Assembly (NCBI GenBank): GCA_963722715.1
Contig: CAVROA010000009.1
Coordinates: 79,272-143,271, forward strand
Source: DASQGA01 sp963722715
Lineage (GTDB): Bacteria; Actinomycetota; Thermoleophilia; Gaiellales; Gaiellaceae
Reading direction: 5' to 3'
Length of the DNA stretch: 64,000 bases
A program made the position numbers and the translations under genes. The notes under the pieces are model-generated. The model worked only from the letters and a program-made list of their open reading frames with translations, had not been told where the DNA came from and made no database searches. Shown here piece after piece: positions 58,438 through 64,000 of this stretch. Numbering within the stretch: the stretch's first letter is position 1; each line of letters starts with the position of its first letter.

Positions 58438-59373
58438 TCAATCGGCTTCGCCGTCCCAGTAGTCGAGCCGTTCGATCCGCGCCATCAGACCGACCCCGCG
58501 GAAGTAGACCTTGTTCGACCGGGGGTAATAGGCGATGTCGTTCGGCTCACGCGTGCCGTAAAGGAGGAGCGTCAGGTCCGTCTCTCCGCCGCGGAAGGCA
58601 TGCGCCTCGCGTGTTCCGGCAGGCCGGGCGACCACGTGACCCCGGCGGACGGCGAGCTCCTCGTCCCCGAGGAGACACGTTCCCTCGCCGTCGAGGACGA
58701 CGAAGAGCTCTTCCTCCGCGGAGTGGCAATGCGGCGGACAGTTGAGCTTGCCCGCCTGGACCACCGAGTGGTTGAGTCCTGTCCGAACCGAGCCCGCGGC
58801 CCGGCCGAGCTGCCGAAACGTGTCGCGGAATTCCCCTCGCTCCTCCTCCTCAGGCTCGACGTCGTCGACGTTGACGATCCGCGCAGGTCTCGCGCTCGGC
58901 GGTGGAAGATCCGGGTCGCCGAGACTGACTTCGAGTGGCCACTGGTGGCGCCCGTCCACGTCGAGCAGGGCGGGCCCCACGCGCATGGCCTTCAGGCGCG
59001 GGAAGTACGTCAGTACGGGGGTGGCGCCGAACCCGAACGCGAGCAGGTCGAGCCCGTCCGGCCCCGCCACGAGCGTGTGAGCCTCCTCGCCTCCGAGATG
59101 GACGATGCAATCGCCAGCGCGCACCTCGTAGGTCGCGTCCCTCTCCCTTTCCCGCTGCCACGAAAGTCCTGACCCGCGTAGGACGTAGAAGATCTCCTCC
59201 TCCTCGTTCTCGGCGTGGAGCGGCGTGGACCGCTTGCCCGGGTCGACCTCGATCCTGTTCAGGCGGACCGTCTTGCTCCCGGCGGAGGTGCTGAGGTCGG
59301 TCCAGTAGGAGCAGAGCGGCCCGGCCTCGGCGCGCTCGCGCTCGAGGTCGTCCCAGTGCGCGATCATCGTCAC
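58438..59373 (-). CDS. Bicupin protein with C-terminal YWDGE signature
   Basis: The 311-residue protein has two cupin barrels. Domain 1 (about 35-125) has STPLHAENEEEEIFYVLRG and GDCIVHLGGEEAHTLVAG. Domain 2 (about 195-285) has CPPHCHSAEEELFVVLDG and RRGHVVARPAGTREAHAF, with a fuller His-x-His-Glu metal set than domain 1. It ends IERLDYWDGEAD, like the single cupin at 23839-24306. GTG 59373 lies 7 bases behind a GATACT hexamer; ATG 59367 is the next start. Function unknown; oxygenase or sugar-binding roles occur in bicupins. Confidence 0.78.
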   Translation of the reverse strand: MTMIAHWDDLERERAEAGPLCSYWTDLSTSAGSKTVRLNRIEVDPGKRSTPLHAENEEEEIFYVLRGSGLSWQRERERDATYEVRAGDCIVHLGGEEAHTLVAGPDGLDLLAFGFGATPVLTYFPRLKAMRVGPALLDVDGRHQWPLEVSLGDPDLPPPSARPARIVNVDDVEPEEEERGEFRDTFRQLGRAAGSVRTGLNHSVVQAGKLNCPPHCHSAEEELFVVLDGEGTCLLGDEELAVRRGHVVARPAGTREAHAFRGGETDLTLLLYGTREPNDIAYYPRSNKVYFRGVGLMARIERLDYWDGEAD

Positions 59374-59674
59374 GCCGGCAAGTATCCGCGGGCCGACCTG
59401 CACGGTGCAACGTCCAGGCCCGGAATCGAGAGAGCGCTTTTTAGAGGGAGCCCGCTAGCGAGGTCGTCCCTGAACCGCCTGGTTACATTGGTCTCTTCGC
59501 GATCACCTCGCACGAGCCGCTCGGCGGAGACTTCACCTCAGAGCGTGTGGATCGGCTCAAGAGGTCGTCGGTCGCACAACTCGTGCCTGCAGTCGTTTCG
59601 AGGAGCAGCCAGAGCTTTCCACCTTCTTTCCGCGACGGTGAAACCTCCACCGTCGCCCACAGCCGCGTCCAAGG

Positions 59675-59699
59675 AAAAAGGCCCTGTTACCAGGGCCTT
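59675..59699 (-). terminator. Rho-independent terminator of tRNA-Ile
   Basis: Read on the minus strand, a perfect 9-bp stem AAGGCCCTG / CAGGGCCTT encloses the loop GTAA and is followed by a run of T. It starts 4 bases after the tRNA 3' end, exactly where transcription should stop. Confidence 0.85.
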
Positions 59700-59702
59700 C
59701 AA

Positions 59703-59779
<77 letters not shown>

Positions 59780-59789
59780 GCGGGCGCGG

Positions 59790-59795
59790 ATTGTA
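59790..59795 (-). promoter_or_regulatory. Candidate -10 element for tRNA-Ile
   Basis: TACAAT on the minus strand lies 10 bases before the tRNA 5' end, overlapping the gap after the small gene at 59807-60025. No strong -35 was seen. Confidence 0.45.
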
Positions 59796-59806
59796 TCGGC
59801 GGGCGC

Positions 59807-60025
59807 TCAGCCGGCGAGGTACGTCTCGACGGCCATGAGGCAGGGTACGTCGTCGGCGAGCTCGCCGACCCAGGCCTTCGTATGAGGGCAAAGCTCGGGG
59901 TCGTTCGCGACGCGGTACTTGAAGGCATACAGCTCTCCCTCCCGAGCCAGGCTGCCCATGCGAAGGATCACCTCGCGCATGCCTGGATCGGCCCGGAGGG
60001 CCTCCAATGATTCGAGCTCGTCCAC
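59807..60025 (-). CDS. 72-aa conserved-looking small protein downstream of parB
   Basis: I do not recognise this protein. It is mostly helical and acidic (DELESLEALRADPGMREVIL), with a central Tyr-rich GELYAFKYRVANDPELCPH and a Cys at about positions 46 and 62; the pair DPELCPHTK and DVPCLMAV could bind metal. No signal or membrane helix is present. It follows parB by 31 bases on the same strand, so it is likely transcribed with the partition genes. GTG 60025 is the start. Confidence 0.5.
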   Translation of the reverse strand: MDELESLEALRADPGMREVILRMGSLAREGELYAFKYRVANDPELCPHTKAWVGELADDVPCLMAVETYLAG

Positions 60026-60056
60026 GCTGGTTGGAACGCGGGTAGGACCTGCGGAG

Positions 60057-60923
60057 TTACGCAGCAGATGTCTCTAGGGTCTCCAGGGCCTCGACGATCT
60101 CGGCCAGCTCCGTCTCGTCGCGGAAGTCGATCTCGATCCGGCGCGATCCGATGCGAACCCCGGCGCCGGTGAGCTGCTCCAGGGCCCGTTGGGCACGAGC
60201 GGCGAGGTCCGGGTCGACTCTTCCCGCCGTGCGGCGCTTCGTGCTGGCGCCCGCCCAGCGGGCGGCGCGCTCGGCGGCCCTGACCGACAGGCCCTGCTTG
60301 ACGATTCGCCGTGCGAGCTTTCGCCGCTCTTCGTGGTCAGGAACGGCAAGCACGGCACGCGCGTGCCCCTCCGAGAGAAGCCCCCTCTCGACGAGGCCGA
60401 GGACATCGTCCGGAAGGTCGAGCAGCCGGATTCGATTGGACACCGACGGCTTCGAGCGCCCGACCCGCTCTGCCACGTCGCCGAGCGAGAGCGCGAACTC
60501 GTCCTGAAGGACCGCATACGCGCGGGCTTCCTCGATCGGCGAGAGGTCCTCGCGCGCGACGTTCTCGACGAGCGCAAGCAGAAGGGCGTCCCGATCGTCG
60601 GTGGGGCGGACTAGCGATGGAATGGTCGCGAGGCCGGCCGCCTTGGCGGCGCGCCAACGGCGCTCGCCCGCAATCAGCTCATACGCTCCGTCCGAGACCG
60701 GCCTGACGACGACCGGCTGGACCACACCCTGAACCCGGATCGAATCGGCGAGGCCCGCGAGCGCCTCGGGATCGAAACGCCGCCGTGGCTGAAGCCCGTT
60801 CGGCCGGATCGCTCCCACGGGGAGCTGCGCCAGCTCGGTGTCGTTCGCCACTCCGCCGAGCAGGACCTCGAGCCCGCGGCCGAGCCCGCGGCGTCCTTCC
60901 GAGGGGCTAGCTGCGCTCGACAA
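60057..60923 (-). CDS. parB: Chromosome-partitioning protein ParB
   Basis: ParB binds parS sites near the origin and spreads as a CTP-dependent clamp. The 288 residues start with the RGLGRGLEVLLGG motif. The CTP-binding domain (about 33-120) has IRVQGVVQPVVVRP and the GERRWRAAKAAGL motif. The helix-turn-helix (about 145-190) has YAVLQDEFALSLGDVAERVG, RSKPSVSNRIRLLDLP and LLSEGHARAVL, followed by a C-terminal dimer domain. TTG 60923, with AAGGTGG upstream, is used because no ATG or GTG lies closer; it overlaps the parA end by 17 bases. Confidence 0.93.
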   Translation of the reverse strand: MSSAASPSEGRRGLGRGLEVLLGGVANDTELAQLPVGAIRPNGLQPRRRFDPEALAGLADSIRVQGVVQPVVVRPVSDGAYELIAGERRWRAAKAAGLATIPSLVRPTDDRDALLLALVENVAREDLSPIEEARAYAVLQDEFALSLGDVAERVGRSKPSVSNRIRLLDLPDDVLGLVERGLLSEGHARAVLAVPDHEERRKLARRIVKQGLSVRAAERAARWAGASTKRRTAGRVDPDLAARAQRALEQLTGAGVRIGSRRIEIDFRDETELAEIVEALETLETSAA

Positions 60924-61662
60924 GCTCGCTCGCCACCTTGTAGTACGCATCGGCGCCTGAAGAGGAAGGGGCGTACACGGTGATCGGCAGCCCGTAGCTC
61001 GGCGCCTCTGCCAACCGCACGCTGCGTGGGACAACTGCGTCGAAGACGAGGTCTCCAAAGCTCTCCCGCACCTCACGGGCCACATCGGCGGTAAGGCGCG
61101 TGCGCCGGTCCGCCATCGTCAGGAGGAGACCCGCGACGGTCAGCCGCGGGTTCAACCGCACCCGGACGCGGTCGACCGAGTCAAGGAGCTGAGCGAGGCC
61201 TTCGAGCGCGTAGTACTCGCACTGGATCGGAACGAGAACGCGGTCCGCCGCGGCGAGGGCATTCACGGTCAGCGGGCCGAGCGAAGGCGGGCAGTCGACG
61301 AAGACGAACGAATACGCGTCGCGCGCCGGCCGGAGGGACTCGCTCAGGAAGGTCTCGCCGTTCCCCAGCCGCGCAAGCTCCACCACCGCCCCGGCCAGGT
61401 CCGGGCGAGACGGCACCAGGTCGAGATTTGCGAACCGTGTCGAGTGGGCGAGCTCCTGGACCGAGGCGCCGTCGAGGAGGTCGTAGGACGAGGTCCCGTT
61501 CGCGCGTTCGCCGAGACCCGAGGTCGCGTTCGCCTGCGGGTCGAGGTCGACTACGAGCGTCCGCTCGCCGGCCTCCGCGAGGCACGCGGCGAGATTGACG
61601 GCGGTCGTCGTCTTGCCGACTCCGCCCTTCTGATTCGCAAGCGCGAAGACCGTGCCGGGCAC
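60907..61662 (-). CDS. parA: Chromosome-partitioning ATPase ParA/Soj
   Basis: The deviant-Walker ATPase partners with ParB in origin segregation. The 251 residues carry ANQKGGVGKTTTAVNLAACL (Walker A with signature Lys), VVDLDPQANATSGLG, FVFVDCPPSLGPLTVNALAAAD (cited as VDCPPSLGPLT), PIQCEYYALEGLAQLL and VPRSVRLAEAPSYGLPI. It lacks an N-terminal regulatory domain, the chromosomal form. GTG 61662 has TAGCCT six bases upstream. Confidence 0.96.
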   Translation of the reverse strand: MPGTVFALANQKGGVGKTTTAVNLAACLAEAGERTLVVDLDPQANATSGLGERANGTSSYDLLDGASVQELAHSTRFANLDLVPSRPDLAGAVVELARLGNGETFLSESLRPARDAYSFVFVDCPPSLGPLTVNALAAADRVLVPIQCEYYALEGLAQLLDSVDRVRVRLNPRLTVAGLLLTMADRRTRLTADVAREVRESFGDLVFDAVVPRSVRLAEAPSYGLPITVYAPSSSGADAYYKVASELVERS

Positions 61663-61668
61663 CCTCCC

Positions 61669-61674
61669 AGGCTA
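61669..61674 (-). promoter_or_regulatory. Candidate -10 element for parA
   Basis: TAGCCT on the minus strand ends 6 bases before GTG 61662; the intervening GGGAGG is too close to the start for a normal ribosome site. Confidence 0.4.
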
Positions 61675-61675
61675 C

Positions 61676-62290
61676 TCAGGCAAGCGGACGTTTCTTTGCG
61701 ACTCCCGGCCGGCGTGGAAACTCGTCCGGCGTCGGCTCGAGCTTTTCGACGACGACCAGCTGCCGGCGTTCGGAGCCTGGGACCGCCTGGACAAGCGGCA
61801 TCCCGCCACCGAGGCGTGAGGCAACGCGCTCCAACCCGGAGCCTGGCTGCCCCGTGTAGAGGATCGCACGCCCTCCGACAGCCACCAGCGGGAGACACCA
61901 CTCGAGCGCAACCGCAGGCGGGGCCAACGCCTGGGCGACGGCGGTCCCGTACACGTCCCTTCCCGCGCCCCGGCCATGCTCCTCGGCGCGAGCACAGACG
62001 ACCGCTAGGTTCGGGAACGCTGCCGCCTGGGCCTGCAGGAAGTCGCATTTCCTGCGGTTCGACTCGAGGAGAACAATCTGGATCTCCGGAAGAACAGCGG
62101 CGAGCGGGATTCCCGGGGAACCGCCGCCGGAGCCAACGTCGACGAGTGGGCCCCGCTCCACGAGATCGCGGCCCGCGAGCGCCTCGTTGAGCAGAGCACG
62201 CCGCGCCTCTTCGAGATCGGTGAGGCCGGTGAGGCCGGGCGTCGTTACGAGGCCGCGAAGCCACTCTTCGAGCCTCGGGTCCTCCTTCAC
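61676..62290 (-). CDS. rsmG: 16S rRNA m7G527 methyltransferase
   Basis: RsmG (GidB) methylates G527 of 16S rRNA. The 204 residues show the motif I region LVDVGSGGGSPGIPLAAVLP, ILLESNRRKCDFLQAQA-like IVLLESNRRKCDFLQ, and the C-terminal RRQLVVVEKLEPTP. Order next to parA and jag is the usual origin arrangement. GTG 62290 overlaps the jag stop by 4 bases (GTGA). The N-terminal part is slightly shorter than in E. coli. Confidence 0.93.
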   Translation of the reverse strand: MKEDPRLEEWLRGLVTTPGLTGLTDLEEARRALLNEALAGRDLVERGPLVDVGSGGGSPGIPLAAVLPEIQIVLLESNRRKCDFLQAQAAAFPNLAVVCARAEEHGRGAGRDVYGTAVAQALAPPAVALEWCLPLVAVGGRAILYTGQPGSGLERVASRLGGGMPLVQAVPGSERRQLVVVEKLEPTPDEFPRRPGVAKKRPLA

Positions 62291-62985
62291 TCCGAGGGAC
62301 GTACGACGACGAACCGGTTCGGCTCGTTCCCGTCACTCTCGGTCTCGACTCCGCCCAGCTCCTTCAGGTAGACGTGGACGATCTTCCGCTCCACGGAGCT
62401 CATAGGCTCGAGCTCGACAGGAACTCCGGTGCGGACTGCATCCCGTGCCGCTCGCTCGGCGAGGCGCTCGAGCGCGGTCTGGCGGCGGGCACGGTATCCG
62501 GCTGCGTCGATCACGACGGCGGGGCGCGTGCCCGGCTCGGCGTCCTTCATGAGAACGGCGTTCGCCAGGTATTGGATCGCGTCGAGGGTCTGCCCGCGCT
62601 TCCCGATCAGAAGCCCGAGCTCGGAGCCGCCGAGGGTCGCCACGATCCCGCTCTCGGTCTCGGCGATCGACACCGTGACAGGGACGCCCAGCGCCCGGCA
62701 GACACGGTCGAGGAGCTCGCGGATGCGGGCGGGCGGGGTGCCGGCTTCTTCCTCGGGCGGAGCGCCCGAAGGCGGCGCTTCCTCGAGGGCGGCGATCACC
62801 CTTGCCGGTGTGAACCCGACTCCCAGCAGCCCCCGCTCGCCCTCGGAGACGACAACGAAGCGCACCTTTCCCTTGTCGAGTCCGGGGTAGCGCTGTTCGA
62901 GATCTCGGAGCGCGGCCCACTTGGCCTCGCCGACGGTCTCACCGGTCGCCTCGACCTGAAGCCCGCCCTCGACCTCCTCGGTCAT
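62287..62985 (-). CDS. jag: Jag/KhpB RNA-binding protein
   Basis: The 232-residue protein has an N-terminal Jag-N domain (about 3-55; VEATGETVGEAKWAALRDLE, ERGLLGVGFTPARV). A KH domain (about 95-150) has LGLLIGKRGQTLDAIQYLAN, and an R3H domain (about 165-225) has RRQTALERLAERAARDA and MSSVERKIVHVYLKE. KhpB binds RNA with KhpA and influences cell division. ATG overlaps the yidC stop (ATGA). The linker (about 65-90) is Pro/Glu-rich. Confidence 0.93.
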   Translation of the reverse strand: MTEEVEGGLQVEATGETVGEAKWAALRDLEQRYPGLDKGKVRFVVVSEGERGLLGVGFTPARVIAALEEAPPSGAPPEEEAGTPPARIRELLDRVCRALGVPVTVSIAETESGIVATLGGSELGLLIGKRGQTLDAIQYLANAVLMKDAEPGTRPAVVIDAAGYRARRQTALERLAERAARDAVRTGVPVELEPMSSVERKIVHVYLKELGGVETESDGNEPNRFVVVRPSE

Positions 62986-63848
62986 CTTCGGGCAGAGCCG
63001 CGCTTCTTCCGGCGGCGCACTCGCTGCCCGCCGGCCGGCTGCGTCTTCTGCTGGGCAGGACCAGGCTTCGGAGATGGGCCTCGGGACTTGGCTCCGTTGC
63101 CGCCGCCGTCGCCCGGCGGCGATTTCGGTTCGGTTCGCGAGGTTCGCTTGGGCGCCGGCTGGGGCCGTGGCACCAGGCGCCGCGTGATCAGGCCCTGGCC
63201 CACCGTCCAGAGGTTCGTCGTCGTCCAGTAGAGCATGAGGCCCATCGGGAAGTTGACGATGAAGAAGATGAAGATGATCGGAAGCGCCATGAAGAGGTAC
63301 TTCTGGCGGTTGTCCATCGTGGCCGACATGAAGAGCGTCGACGCGATCTGGCTGCTGACATAGAGGACGAGCAGGAGGAGGCCGGAGTAGTTCGGGCCGG
63401 TCAAGTGCTCGCTGATGTTGTCGGTGATGCTCGGGACGATGTTCAGGAAGCCGAGGTCCGAGCTCGGGTACTTCGGAAAGACGTCCTTCTCGAAGTCTTT
63501 GAGAACATAGAAGAGCGAGATGAAGATCGGGATCTGAAGGGCGATCGGGAGGCACGAGGTGAGCGGGTTCACCTGGTTTTCCCGGTAGAACTGCATCACC
63601 TCCTCCTGCTGGCGCTTCTTGTCGTTCTTGTACTTCGCCTGTAGCGCCTTCAGCTCGGGCGCGAGGATCTGGAGCTTCTGCATCGACCGGATCTGCTTCA
63701 CCGTCAACGGCACGAGCACGATCCGCACCATCAGCGTGAGCACGATGATCGCGAACGCCCACGAAAGCCCGACAGACGCATGGAGCCACTCGAGGACCGC
63801 GGCGAGCGGCTCCTCGATCGGCTCGAGGATCGCGAAGAGGCCGATCAC
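62982..63848 (-). CDS. yidC: Membrane protein insertase YidC/Oxa1
   Basis: YidC inserts membrane proteins with or without Sec. The 288-residue protein is the Gram-positive form with about five helices. The conserved hydrophilic-groove Arg is in LTLMVRIVLVPLTVKQIRSM, followed by LQAKYKNDKKRQQEEVMQFY and NPLTSCLPIALQIPIFISLF. The lysine- and arginine-rich C-terminal tail (about 220-288; RTSRTEPKSPPGDGGG, RVRRRKKRGSARR) can contact ribosomes. GTG 63848 overlaps the yidD stop (GTGA). No lipobox is evident at the start. Confidence 0.95.
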   Translation of the reverse strand: MIGLFAILEPIEEPLAAVLEWLHASVGLSWAFAIIVLTLMVRIVLVPLTVKQIRSMQKLQILAPELKALQAKYKNDKKRQQEEVMQFYRENQVNPLTSCLPIALQIPIFISLFYVLKDFEKDVFPKYPSSDLGFLNIVPSITDNISEHLTGPNYSGLLLLVLYVSSQIASTLFMSATMDNRQKYLFMALPIIFIFFIVNFPMGLMLYWTTTNLWTVGQGLITRRLVPRPQPAPKRTSRTEPKSPPGDGGGNGAKSRGPSPKPGPAQQKTQPAGGQRVRRRKKRGSARR

Positions 63849-64000
63849 GAACGGGCCCCGAAGATCCTCTGGTCGCGCGCGTAGTCCACGCCTCCGTGGC
63901 TCCACGGATTGCAGCGAAGCAGGCGCCACCCAGCGAGTACGAGACCGCGGAAGAGCCCATACTCGCGGAGCGCGTCGAGCGCGTACTGCGAGCAGGATGG
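63845..64000 (-). CDS. yidD: Membrane protein insertion efficiency factor YidD, C-terminal part
   Basis: The frame runs off the right edge, leaving 51 residues that begin PSCSQYALDALREYGLFRGL and continue with WRLLRCNPWSHGGVDYARDQ, the signature of YidD (DUF37). This small protein helps membrane insertion together with YidC. It ends with TGA overlapping the GTG of yidC. rnpA and rpmH would be expected just outside the window. Confidence 0.93.
   Translation of the reverse strand, partial: PSCSQYALDALREYGLFRGLVLAGWRLLRCNPWSHGGVDYARDQRIFGARS

Overview
The window is high-GC bacterial chromosome with tightly packed genes, frequent GTG, TTG and ATG start-stop overlaps, and many start codons that sit 6-9 bases behind a TANNNT hexamer with no Shine-Dalgarno. 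Gene content points to an aerobic, Gram-positive-type actinobacterium. It includes an A2-type caa3 oxidase, partner-switching regulators, MprAB/HtrA-like stress genes, TreT and OtsA, DUF1385, DUF6766 and a Mrp without CxxC. The mix looks most like class Thermoleophilia, but that is inference; no rRNA is present to settle it. The right edge holds yidD-yidC-jag-rsmG-parA-parB reading leftward, so the replication origin should lie just beyond base 64000.

Layout. 1-1296: tail of a TPR protein, a SpoIIAA-like anti-sigma antagonist and a di-haem cytochrome c lipoprotein. 1293-6358 (minus): caa3 oxidase operon coxII-coxI-Usp-like-coxIII-(CtaF/Usp-like fusion). 6486-7715: a 28-aa membrane peptide, a DUF6766 and a DUF1360 protein. 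7719-16707: Mrp ATPase, a CarH-like B12 regulator, a secretory leader peptide coupled to an acetyltransferase, IMPase and DUF1015, OB-HD nuclease, M29 aminopeptidase, a divergent YchF GTPase, an ECF sigma factor and methylmalonyl-CoA epimerase. 16747-21465 (minus): M20 peptidase, DUF1385, nicotinate phosphoribosyltransferase and a short FtsH. 21509-23828: rarA, arginase and tRNA-Phe.

23839-35269 (minus) is a near-continuous chain: treT-otsA (trehalose), moaC-mog (molybdopterin), ccmA-B-C-D and a HemX/CcsA-like protein (haem handling), hemA-hemC-hemD (tetrapyrrole), then a SAM hydrolase, a methyltransferase and a cupin. 35311-40084 (minus): response regulator, histidine kinase, HtrA and an orphan DNA methyltransferase, with an RsbW-like kinase alongside. 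40131-53055: a degenerate M28 membrane protein, moeA, a GT-C mannosyltransferase-like protein, MscS and PBP1A, DUF2203, a BtuF-like lipoprotein, HAD, a trans-sulfuration enzyme, a CPBP protease, an L,D-transpeptidase and chorismate mutase. 53057-59779: bifunctional nuclease, RmlC-like cupin, GT2, a Vps62/YciC-like fusion, a GAP/LysE-like exporter, a bicupin and tRNA-Ile with its terminator. 59807-64000: the origin-proximal cluster.

Functionally the window joins terminal respiration (caa3, cytochrome c, haem synthesis and export) with osmotic and envelope stress (trehalose, MscS, PBP1A, L,D-transpeptidase, HtrA two-component system). No CRISPR, insertion sequence, phage or rRNA was seen. Start codons were chosen by family alignment from memory, overlaps and upstream signals, so several may be off by a few codons.
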